From: a virus
IMG/VR virus record: IMGVR_UViG_3300034120_000653
Coordinates: 1-38,252 of that record
Length of the DNA: 38,252 bases
Strand: one strand, 5' to 3'
Part shown: one piece after another, positions 14,267-19,907 of the stretch
How the letters are laid out: every line of letters begins with the position of its first letter
Numbering within the stretch: position 1 is the stretch's first letter
Made by a program: the position numbers and the translations under genes
Notes under the pieces: model-generated
Database searches by the model: none
What the model saw: the letters and a program-made list of their open reading frames with translations, nothing else
What the model was told of the DNA's origin: nothing

Positions 14267-14774
14267 AATAGTTCTAGCAGAACGCTGGGAGAAAATTAAT
14301 AGAGTTGTTGATGTGTTCTTAAAAGGAACAACTAATCCTGCTGCTATTGCTAAAACTACTGGATTTAAAAGAACGGAAGTTCAAGAGTATTTAAATGAGT
14401 GGCGTTCAGTCATTCAAAGTGATAGACAGGTTCAGATGCGTGCTAGAGAGGCTTTAGCAGGAGCCGACAGACACTACTCTATGCTTATTGAAGAGGGTTG
14501 GGATGTAATTAATCAGGCGGGTCTGACTTCAGACCTTGCTAAAAAAACAGCGGGAATCAAGATCGTAGCAGACATTCAGCAAAAGCAAATTGATATGTTG
14601 CAAAAAGCAGGACTAATTGAAGATAGCGAGATTGCTCAACAGATCATTGAAACAGAGCGTAAGCAAGAAGTTCTTGTTAAAATTCTTAAAGAAGTGGTGG
14701 CGGACTGTGATCATTGTAAGCGTGATGTTGCAAAAAGACTTGAAGAAGTAACTGGGAAGGCAGAAGGATTCTAG
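14256..14774 (+). CDS. terS: Terminase small subunit (probable)
   Basis: 172 residues. The N-terminal helix-turn-helix NPAAIAKTTGFKRTEVQEYL (about 27-46) would recognise the packaging site. A long helical centre and a charged helical C-terminus fit oligomerisation and contact with the large subunit. The C-terminal part contains CDHC, a possible single zinc knuckle. Its place directly before the large terminase, with a stop/start overlap (TAGTG), is the usual order. The call rests on this position and on the HTH plus coiled helical layout. Confidence 0.75.
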   Translation: MSTEIVLAERWEKINRVVDVFLKGTTNPAAIAKTTGFKRTEVQEYLNEWRSVIQSDRQVQMRAREALAGADRHYSMLIEEGWDVINQAGLTSDLAKKTAGIKIVADIQQKQIDMLQKAGLIEDSEIAQQIIETERKQEVLVKILKEVVADCDHCKRDVAKRLEEVTGKAEGF

Positions 14775-16549
14775 TGTTTGATGATTTTTTATCCGCGCTA
14801 GAAGAGGATGAGTTTGATGAACATCCAGTAGCAATTGAAGAATTTGTTACAAATGAACAATATCTACACCTACCTCCATTATCTTCCTATCAATATCATT
14901 CTATTAAAGCAATGACTCAAATCTATAAAAAAGAAACTCTCATTAAATTATATGGTGAAGAAGAAGGTGTTAAGAGATACCGACAAACTTGTAATGAAGT
15001 TATCCTGCAATTAGGAAAGGGTTCTGGAAAAGATTACCTTTCTACTATTTCTGTTACCTATCTTGTATATTTATTACTATGCCTTAAAGATCCCGCCAAG
15101 TATTTTGGTAAACCTCCAGGTGATGCAATTGATATTATTAATATTGCTATTAACTCAGAGCAGGCAAAAAATGTTTTCTTCAAGGGTTTCCGTAAAAGAA
15201 TTGAGGACTCTCCTTGGTTTACTGGAAAGTTTAGTATTACCGCCCAAAGCGTAACATTTGATAAATCTATTACTTGTCACTCAGGGCATTCAGAGAGAGA
15301 GTCTTGGGAGGGATATAATGTTATCTGTGTGATCCTTGATGAGATTTCTGGGTTTAGTACAGTATCTACCAGTGGAAATGAACAGTCAAAGACTGGTCAG
15401 GCGATCTATGACATGTATAGGGCCTCTGTAGATTCCCGATTCCCTGACTTTGGAAAGGTCGTGTTATTATCTTTTCCACGATATAAAAATGATTTTATTC
15501 AACAACGATATGATGCAGTTGTGGCGGACAAAGAAGTTATCATTAAGTCATATACCTTTAAACTAGATGATGAACTAGACGATGTGAAAGAAAATGAATT
15601 CTCTATTGAGTGGGAAGAAGATCAAATTAATGCATACAAATATCCAAAAGTTTTTGCATTAAAAAGACCAACTTGGGACATTAATCCTACCCGATCGATC
15701 AACGATTTTAAGATTGCATTCTATAATAATCCAGTAGATGCTTTAGGTAGATTTGCCTGTATGCCACCAGACGCTGTTGATGCATTCTTTAAATCAAAAG
15801 AAAAGATTATGACATGCTTTAATCAACCAATGAATGGCGTGGACGATGATGGAAGGTTTAAAGACTGGTTCCTTCCACAAGAGGGTAAAGAATACTACAT
15901 ACATGTTGACCTAGCCCAAAAACATGACCATTGTGCAGTATCTATGGCGCACGTTGACAGATGGGTGCATATTAAAAGTTTTATGCAGCATAATGTAGTT
16001 AGCCCAGTAGTAGTTGTTGATTGTGTGAGATGGTGGACTCCAACGTCAGATAAATCTGTAGACTTTTCTGAAGTAAAACAATTCATTGTTGACCTAAGAT
16101 CAAGAGGGTTTAATATTAGAAAAGTAACATTTGATAGATGGAACTCTCACGACATTATGACAGAATTAAAAATGATTGGTATTGACGCAGAGACTCTTTC
16201 CGTAGCCAAAAAACACTATGACGATATGGCTATGTTAGTTGGAGAAGAAAGAATTATTGGGCCAAGCATTAAACTTCTTACAGATGAATTACTTCAATTA
16301 AGAATTTTAAGGGATAAAGTAGACCACCCCAGAAAGGGAAGTAAAGACCTCTCTGACGCAGTATGCGGAGCAATATATAACGCAATATCAAATACTAGAA
16401 AGCAGTCAGAAGAAGCAGAGATTGAAGTTCATACATATAAACAATTTATTAGAGACCAGCAGCGGGAGGAAGCAGAAAAAAATGTTATTCGACCCCCAGC
16501 ACAAAACTCTAATATCGATGACTACATAAATAGCATTGGAATGATTTAA
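14774..16549 (+). CDS. terL: Terminase large subunit (packaging ATPase and nuclease)
   Basis: 591 residues, GTG start overlapping the previous stop. ATPase: Walker A LQLGKGSGKDYL at about 76-87 and Walker B VICVILDEISGF at about 184-195 with the catalytic glutamate. Nuclease (RNase H-like): YIHVDLAQKHDHCAVS at about 375-390 supplies the first aspartate, and KDLSDAVCGAIYNAI near 524-538 the last. It cuts concatemeric DNA and pumps it into the prohead. Portal and capsid genes do not follow immediately; instead small proteins and a methyltransferase come next. Confidence 0.93.
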   Translation: MFDDFLSALEEDEFDEHPVAIEEFVTNEQYLHLPPLSSYQYHSIKAMTQIYKKETLIKLYGEEEGVKRYRQTCNEVILQLGKGSGKDYLSTISVTYLVYLLLCLKDPAKYFGKPPGDAIDIINIAINSEQAKNVFFKGFRKRIEDSPWFTGKFSITAQSVTFDKSITCHSGHSERESWEGYNVICVILDEISGFSTVSTSGNEQSKTGQAIYDMYRASVDSRFPDFGKVVLLSFPRYKNDFIQQRYDAVVADKEVIIKSYTFKLDDELDDVKENEFSIEWEEDQINAYKYPKVFALKRPTWDINPTRSINDFKIAFYNNPVDALGRFACMPPDAVDAFFKSKEKIMTCFNQPMNGVDDDGRFKDWFLPQEGKEYYIHVDLAQKHDHCAVSMAHVDRWVHIKSFMQHNVVSPVVVVDCVRWWTPTSDKSVDFSEVKQFIVDLRSRGFNIRKVTFDRWNSHDIMTELKMIGIDAETLSVAKKHYDDMAMLVGEERIIGPSIKLLTDELLQLRILRDKVDHPRKGSKDLSDAVCGAIYNAISNTRKQSEEAEIEVHTYKQFIRDQQREEAEKNVIRPPAQNSNIDDYINSIGMI

Positions 16550-16900
16550 ATGGATATGAATGAAGAACTCATAGAAATTTTTCTAGAAAAAGGGTACATT
16601 GAAGTAGTAGGATATAATCCTGTAGGAGATCCAGTATATAAAATTACTAAAAAGTTTTATGAAGAACAAAAAGAACTCTTAGCCGATATGAAAAAAATGG
16701 ATTCAGACATTTTAAATTCTATATGGTTTAAGGGATACATAGATTTAAAGATGGATGAGGAAGGAAATGCTTTTGTTTATCTAACAGATAAATCAGAAGT
16801 CTGGGTTGACTCAGAAGATTTAACAGAAGATGAAAAATCAATGATGTATCTTATCTACAGCACAGGAGCATATTATGGTGGAGAGTGGACAGAACTCTAG
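16550..16900 (+). CDS. Hypothetical acidic protein after the terminase
   Basis: 116 residues, ATG immediately after the terminase stop. It is acidic and has an N-terminal winged-helix-like look (EIFLEKGYIEVVGYNPVGDP, then VYKITKKFYEEQKELL), as in proteins where a hydrophobic strand pair follows a short helix. The second half is beta (GYIDLKMDEEG, AFVYLTDKSEVWV) and ends in a tyrosine-rich segment. No family is recognised. It overlaps the methyltransferase gene by 26 bases. Confidence 0.6.
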   Translation: MDMNEELIEIFLEKGYIEVVGYNPVGDPVYKITKKFYEEQKELLADMKKMDSDILNSIWFKGYIDLKMDEEGNAFVYLTDKSEVWVDSEDLTEDEKSMMYLIYSTGAYYGGEWTEL

Positions 16901-17417
16901 GAACGTTATCGACTATTACAAGGAGTGGGAGAATGATCAAATTAAAGCAGATCTTGATACCCGCCGACTTCCATTTGTTGTAGGGTTTGAGAATATTTCT
17001 GGTGATTTTAATAAAGCATCTGGAATTCGCAACAGTAACGCTTTTCTAGCAAAAGAGTCATGGATCATTGGTAATAAAAGATGGGATCGCCGTGGTGCAG
17101 TAGGTACTCAAAACTATGTTCATCTTAAATATGCTCCATCACTAGATCATATTTATCTTAATGAGCCTCATATTAGAGATATGCGGTGGGTAGCAGTGGA
17201 TAATGTACCTGGGGCTATTCCAGTCACTCAATACGAGTGGAGGCCAGACACCTTCATGATCTTTGGTGAAGAGGCGAGGGGCGTTAGCCCCATGGGTCTT
17301 GGAATGGCAGACGATGTTGTGATGATCCCACAACTTGGAAGTGTTCGTAGTCTAAATGTTAGTGTCGCAAGTGGAATTATGATGTATGATTACGCGACAA
17401 AACTTGGAATGCTATAA
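16875..17417 (+). CDS. SpoU/TrmH-type RNA 2'-O-methyltransferase
   Basis: 180 residues, a single SPOUT domain. The C-terminal SAM-binding trefoil-knot motifs are clear: IFGEEARGVSP (about 129-139) and IPQLGSVRSLNVSVASGI (about 151-168). The N-terminal half carries the motif 1 region with the conserved arginine and asparagine (NKASGIRNSNAF, about 46-57). TrmH and TrmL enzymes methylate ribose in tRNA, for example in the D loop or at wobble position 34. Two tRNA genes lie about 600 bases downstream, so a phage or host tRNA is the likely substrate. The ATG at 16875 has AGGAG seven bases upstream. Confidence 0.85.
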   Translation: MVESGQNSRNVIDYYKEWENDQIKADLDTRRLPFVVGFENISGDFNKASGIRNSNAFLAKESWIIGNKRWDRRGAVGTQNYVHLKYAPSLDHIYLNEPHIRDMRWVAVDNVPGAIPVTQYEWRPDTFMIFGEEARGVSPMGLGMADDVVMIPQLGSVRSLNVSVASGIMMYDYATKLGML

Positions 17418-17418
17418 T
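17413..17418 (+). promoter_or_regulatory. Candidate -10 box overlapping a stop codon, leaderless context
   Basis: TATAAT contains the UAA stop of the methyltransferase gene. The next ATG (17424) lies six bases downstream of the box, about where transcription would start, so the small zinc-protein gene could be read from a leaderless mRNA. There is no recognisable -35 box. Confidence 0.35.
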
Positions 17419-17423
17419 TGGTC

Positions 17424-17555
17424 ATGGAATGTAAATTTTGTGGTAGCCCCGCAGAATGGCGGGGAGAAAGAGATAACTTCAAAACAGAAGTTTGCCATAA
17501 ACACTTCCATGCATATTATATTAGTTTTTGGATGTGGAGAAAAATAAATGGCTGA
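17424..17555 (+). CDS. Micro-protein with a zinc knuckle
   Basis: 43 residues, translated from the ATG at 17424: it opens MECKFCGSPAEW and continues to VCHKHFHAYYISFWMWRKING. CxxC followed by C-x-x-H makes one zinc site. The C-terminus is aromatic and basic. There is no Shine-Dalgarno sequence; a TATAAT six bases upstream suggests leaderless expression. It overlaps the next ATG by eight bases. Function unknown. Confidence 0.55.
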   Translation: MECKFCGSPAEWRGERDNFKTEVCHKHFHAYYISFWMWRKING

Positions 17556-17907
17556 AACGTACACACCCACTGATGCTATGTCATCAAATGCGAAACGAGC
17601 ATTGAAGTGGAAAGAAGAAGGCAAGGCTAAAGGCGCAGGAACATCTGTTGGATGGACACGGGCGGGACAACTGGCAAGAAAGGAATCCCTTTCATTAGAC
17701 ACAGTTAAGAGAATGTACTCTTATTTCTCTAGACATGAAGTAGATAAGCAGGGAAAGGGATTCTCTCCTGGTGAAGAAGGCTATCCATCAAATGGAAAGA
17801 TCATGTGGGATGCCTGGGGCGGTGACGCAGGATATTCCTGGTCAAGAGCAATCGTTAATAGAATGAAGAAGATGTGGGAAGGCACCCCGTTTGATATAAC
17901 TAAATAG
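17548..17907 (+). CDS. Conserved phage protein, possibly structural-associated
   Basis: 119 residues. Features are a lysine/alanine-rich N-terminus, GAGTSVGWTRAGQLARK (about 31-47), LSLDTVKRMYSYFSRHEVD (about 49-67), GKGFSPGEEGYPSNGKI and WDAWGGDAGYSWSR. The last segments match from memory a conserved module seen as a single protein or fused to head-maturation proteins in many tailed phages. No catalytic role is known to me. The stop lies three bases before the candidate structured RNA. Confidence 0.55.
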   Translation: MAETYTPTDAMSSNAKRALKWKEEGKAKGAGTSVGWTRAGQLARKESLSLDTVKRMYSYFSRHEVDKQGKGFSPGEEGYPSNGKIMWDAWGGDAGYSWSRAIVNRMKKMWEGTPFDITK

Positions 17908-17910
17908 ACT

Positions 17911-18012
17911 CCGATGTGCCAGCAATGCCGAGTTACGCGGTTGATACCAGCATGAAGTTAGTCAAACGTGCAGAAAACCTTGGGATGGTGTAGTTACCCG
18001 TTGGCACATCGG
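17911..18012 (+). ncRNA. Candidate structured RNA upstream of the tRNA genes
   Basis: 102 bases closed by a near-perfect 13-bp helix: 17911-17923 (CCGATGTGCCAGC) pairs with 18000-18012 (GTTGGCACATCGG), one G-U pair. Inside, hairpins can form at CCG/CGG around 17928-17940, GCATG/CGTGC around 17951-17972 and GGT/ACC around 17987-17998. Each of these three loops contains AGTTA or begins it (AGTTAC at 17931, AGTTA at 17957, AGTTAC at 17993, the last partly in the stem). No protein is encoded. It lies between a stop codon (17907) and tRNA-Gln (18016), so RNase P processing of the tRNA would free its 3' end. It lacks a T-arm, so it is not a tRNA. I do not recognise the RNA class. Confidence 0.55.
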
Positions 18013-18015
18013 TTA

Positions 18016-18086
18016 TGGAGAATGGTGTAATGGCAGCACAAATGTCTTTGGAACATTTAGTTTAGGTTCGACCCCTGATTCTCCAG
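18016..18086 (+). tRNA. tRNA-Gln (anticodon UUG)
   Basis: 71 bases with a full cloverleaf. Acceptor TGGAGAA pairs with TTCTCCA, discriminator G73. The anticodon stem AATGT/ACATT encloses the loop CTTTGGA, anticodon TTG, reading CAA. The T arm is TTAGG-TTCGACC-CCTGA. U1-A72 and G73 are identity elements of bacterial tRNA-Gln, and GGTGTAATGGCAGCA is a typical Gln D arm. CCA is not encoded. CAA suits the AT-rich coding of the phage. Confidence 0.93.
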
Positions 18087-18098
18087 CGTTTTAAGCAG

Positions 18099-18170
18099 TG
18101 GCATGTGGCGCAACGGCAGCGCAATCGGCTGTTAACCGATAGGTTGTAGGTTCGAATCCTACCATGCCAG
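18099..18170 (+). tRNA. tRNA-Asn (anticodon GUU)
   Basis: 72 bases with a full cloverleaf. Acceptor TGGCATG pairs with CATGCCA, discriminator G73. The anticodon stem ATCGG/CCGAT encloses CTGTTAA, anticodon GTT, reading AAC and AAT. The T arm is GTAGG-TTCGAAT-CCTAC. CCA is not encoded. Asparagine is frequent in the proteins of the sugar cassette, so the gene may compensate for low host supply. It lies 12 bases after tRNA-Gln. Confidence 0.95.
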
Positions 18171-18177
18171 CGTGGAA

Positions 18178-18345
18178 ATGCATAGCGATGATGAATGCCA
18201 AAAATATTGGCGAGATAGATTCTCAGATCAAATAGAAGAATGTATCGAAACTCCTTTTGCAGAAGATTATTCTTCAGAAGCAGAGTGGTTTAGACAGGGG
18301 TTAAGATATGCAATGATGATTATTCGATGGGACTATGATGAGTGA
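18178..18345 (+). CDS. Acidic micro-protein after the tRNAs
   Basis: 55 residues from the ATG at 18178 (a GTG at 18172 is in frame and would add two). It opens MHSDDECQKYWRDRF and ends GLRYAMMIIRWDYDE. It is acidic with one cysteine pair spaced far apart and a hydrophobic amphipathic C-terminal helix. The gene begins only two to eight bases after tRNA-Asn, so it would be translated from a tRNA-containing transcript. No good ribosome-binding site is visible apart from GTGGAAA. Function unknown. Confidence 0.45.
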   Translation: MHSDDECQKYWRDRFSDQIEECIETPFAEDYSSEAEWFRQGLRYAMMIIRWDYDE

Positions 18346-18367
18346 GGCTGGTCACAAAAAGCCTTTT
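18345..18367 (+). terminator. Weak hairpin with T-tract, possible terminator of the tRNA transcript
   Basis: AGGCT (18345-18349) pairs with AGCCT (18360-18364) across a ten-base loop, followed by TTT. The stem is short, but its place between the tRNA unit and the next promoter (18372) fits a terminator. Confidence 0.35.
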
Positions 18368-18371
18368 AAAT

Positions 18372-18400
18372 TTGACCTCTTAGAGTTACCCTGATAAGAT
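18372..18400 (+). promoter_or_regulatory. Strong sigma-70/sigA-type promoter
   Basis: TTGACC (18372-18377), a 17-base spacer and TAAGAT (18395-18400) match the consensus well. The gene at 18429 follows with an AAGGAGG ribosome-binding site. A short inverted repeat TGATA/TATCA overlaps the -10 box and could bind a regulator. Confidence 0.7.
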
Positions 18401-18428
18401 TAAAGTATCAACCCACAAGGAGGATATT

Positions 18429-18587
18429 ATGAGAGCGTTTGCACATTTTTTCTCAGAAGTATTTAGAACAGATGCCACAAGCAACTATAAACTTCAGAGT
18501 GAATGGGACAGAGCAAGAAGCGAGGCTTCACGATTTGGCCCGTCCCATGTTGCAGAGATTGATGCAATCTTTGCCCGTCAAGCATAA
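18429..18587 (+). CDS. Micro-protein behind a strong promoter
   Basis: 52 residues: MRAFAHFFSEVFRTD at the start and HVAEIDAIFARQA at the end, with a charged helical centre (SEWDRARSEASRFG). AAGGAGG at 18418-18424 is an ideal ribosome-binding site for the ATG at 18429, and the promoter just upstream is among the two best in the window. High expression is therefore likely. The protein is predicted to be one or two helices without cysteine. An early host-takeover role would fit the strong signals, but no function is recognised. Confidence 0.7.
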   Translation: MRAFAHFFSEVFRTDATSNYKLQSEWDRARSEASRFGPSHVAEIDAIFARQA

Positions 18588-18590
18588 TCA

Positions 18591-18620
18591 TTGACACCCA
18601 GCCCACGACTACTGTATTAT
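18591..18620 (+). promoter_or_regulatory. Strong promoter for the lipoprotein gene
   Basis: Consensus TTGACA (18591-18596), an 18-base spacer and TATTAT (18615-18620). The lipoprotein ATG follows at 18659 with AAGGA ten bases before it. The -10 box lies in the loop of the perfect inverted repeat at 18601-18633. Confidence 0.75.
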
Positions 18621-18633
18621 TAGTGTCGTGGGC
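18601..18633 (+). repeat. Perfect 9-bp inverted repeat straddling the -10 box
   Basis: GCCCACGAC (18601-18609) and GTCGTGGGC (18625-18633) are perfect complements separated by 15 bases that contain the -10 box. RNA started here would hold only the right arm, so for this promoter it is a DNA-level signal, possibly an operator. In read-through RNA from upstream it would form a GC-rich hairpin, with no U-tract. Confidence 0.65.
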
Positions 18634-18658
18634 AAGTCATTTATAGAAAAGGATTAAT

Positions 18659-19051
18659 ATGAAGAAGATTATTGTAGCCGCCACTATTTCTATGGTGGCA
18701 CTAGTTGGATGTACGTCACAGTCGGAACCAACTCCAACTGTAACTATTACAGAGCAGGCTCCTGCACCACTTAATACAGATGATGGTGTTGTTACTAACT
18801 CACAGAAGTTTGTTGATTTTATTAGGGACAATGGTGGTATCTATGGTCAGATTGCCGAAGAGTCTGATATTTTTAGTTTAGGGCAAACTATTTGTGAAGG
18901 TTTTGCTGGAGGTTTGTCAGAGGATGAAATTACTTATGTTCTGGCACAGGCTCTTGTAAATAATGATATGGACAATGATGATGGCGCAAAGTTTGGGGCG
19001 GCTCTAATTGTTGGGGCTAAAAATTATCTCTGTGAGTCATCAACTTTCTAA
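18659..19051 (+). CDS. Secreted lipoprotein, DUF732-like
   Basis: 130 residues. The N-terminus is a lipoprotein signal: KK, a hydrophobic stretch and the lipobox LVGC with the lipidated cysteine at C18. A serine/threonine/proline-rich linker follows, then a helical domain with two cysteines (TICEGFAGG near 80 and YLCES near 126). The pattern of two cysteines framing helices with G-x-x-x-C resembles DUF732, a family of exported actinobacterial proteins. Phage lipoproteins often block superinfection by other phages, which would fit the strong promoter. This role is inferred. It is joined by TAATG to a micro-gene. Confidence 0.75.
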   Translation: MKKIIVAATISMVALVGCTSQSEPTPTVTITEQAPAPLNTDDGVVTNSQKFVDFIRDNGGIYGQIAEESDIFSLGQTICEGFAGGLSEDEITYVLAQALVNNDMDNDDGAKFGAALIVGAKNYLCESSTF

Positions 19052-19155
19052 TGAAATACTTTACTTTTTACTGTTTAGTAAAAACTGATAACGGCTATGC
19101 ATTAAAGCCACATATTAATATGTACAATAACATGCTAGAAATAATTAATTGGTAA
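19051..19155 (+). CDS. Micro-protein coupled to the lipoprotein gene
   Basis: 34 residues starting in the stop of the lipoprotein gene (TAATG): it opens MKYFTFYCLVKTDNGY and ends MLEIINW. It is too short for a family call and has an aromatic N-terminus without a clear membrane segment. Translational coupling is the main evidence that it is real; there is no separate ribosome-binding site. Confidence 0.35.
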   Translation: MKYFTFYCLVKTDNGYALKPHINMYNNMLEIINW

Positions 19156-19169
19156 TTATTTTTATGCTG

Positions 19170-19175
19170 TAGAAT
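19170..19175 (+). promoter_or_regulatory. Weak -10 candidate before the lysozyme gene
   Basis: TAGAAT lies in the 50-base gap upstream of the lysozyme-like gene; the nearest -35-like sequence, TTGGTA at 19149, is only 15 bases away. The transcript start would fall near 19182, giving a leader of about 24 bases with AAGGAGG. Confidence 0.3.
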
Positions 19176-19205
19176 AAATAGATGTTGCCGCCCAAGGAGG
19201 TCAAT

Positions 19206-19826
19206 ATGACGACAAAAAACCAAATTGGTTTGGCAGTAGATTGGATTGCCGCTGCAGTTTTGGCAATTACTTTTATTGCTGCACCAAGCATGGCGTATGC
19301 TAAGTCTGCGCCCTTGGCGGAAGGTATAGGAAACTTTGCCACCGCTGACGCATTAGAAAGAAAGGCAGTAACAGATAGAAACTGGTCGCTGCCGTCTAAA
19401 TGTAATGATAAGCAGGCAAAGATTCTGTTTAAAGCAGGTTTTAATAGACCTGGGATGCTTAGAGGAGCCTGGGCAATTACCTGGCGTGAATCAAAGCATC
19501 AGGCACTTGATGAGTCAAGTTTATGGTATTCAGGTGCCCTGGGTACTTGGCAAATTCAAACGAGTGCTTGGTCAGGAAGATCCTGGTGGTCTAGAGATAA
19601 TATGCTAGACAAGAAAAAACAATCAGAAATTGTTAGAAAGCACTTTTTGAATGATGGAATGCATAATTGGGGATACGGTTATTCGTTTAAGAATGATTCA
19701 TGGTACGAGAATGCAGGAATGTATTACTCCCTATGGGGATCTAGCCTGACTTATTCATGGGTTATTGCACCCTTTAATACTGGATGGTCGCTGTTTCCTG
19801 GTAAATGCACTCCAAAAAAGGTATAA
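19206..19826 (+). CDS. Secreted lysozyme-like peptidoglycan hydrolase
   Basis: 206 residues from the ATG at 19206. AAGGAGG lies at 19194-19200, so this start is preferred over the in-frame ATG at 19182, which precedes that site. A Sec signal is visible: hydrophobic residues about 8-28, then SMAYAKSA with a likely cleavage near 32. The lysozyme/transglycosylase fold is suggested by AITWRESKHQA with the candidate catalytic E95, followed by GALGTWQIQTSAW, like the E...G-x-x-G-x-x-Q-I pattern of goose-type and SLT enzymes. It should cut glycan strands in the cell wall, for lysis or entry. No holin was identified next to it. A tryptophan/tyrosine-rich C-terminus may bind wall material. Confidence 0.75.
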   Translation: MTTKNQIGLAVDWIAAAVLAITFIAAPSMAYAKSAPLAEGIGNFATADALERKAVTDRNWSLPSKCNDKQAKILFKAGFNRPGMLRGAWAITWRESKHQALDESSLWYSGALGTWQIQTSAWSGRSWWSRDNMLDKKKQSEIVRKHFLNDGMHNWGYGYSFKNDSWYENAGMYYSLWGSSLTYSWVIAPFNTGWSLFPGKCTPKKV

Positions 19827-19827
19827 T
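19822..19827 (+). promoter_or_regulatory. Candidate -10 box overlapping the lysozyme stop codon
   Basis: TATAAT contains the UAA stop of the lysozyme-like gene and opens the 80-base gap before the glycosyltransferase. No -35 box is recognisable. Confidence 0.3.
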
Positions 19828-19841
19828 TTATAGATAGTCGG

Positions 19842-19888
19842 TGTGGCGGGGGAAACACAATAAAATGTGCGGCAACACCCCCGCCACA
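19842..19888 (+). terminator. GC-rich 11-bp inverted repeat, likely terminator hairpin
   Basis: TGTGGCGGGGG (19842-19852) and CCCCCGCCACA (19878-19888) are perfect complements in an otherwise AT-rich region, extended by a G-U and a G-C pair. The 25-base loop holds a second hairpin, CACA (19856-19859) with TGTG (19866-19869). No U-tract follows. It separates the lysozyme unit from the glycosyltransferase gene. Confidence 0.6.
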
Positions 19889-19907
19889 TCACAACTAATG
19901 GAGAATG

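Noticed and set aside
17911-18012. A third tRNA in the structured RNA region
   Set aside because: The closing helix is 13 bp, there is no TTCGA-type T loop and no seven-base anticodon loop in the right place.
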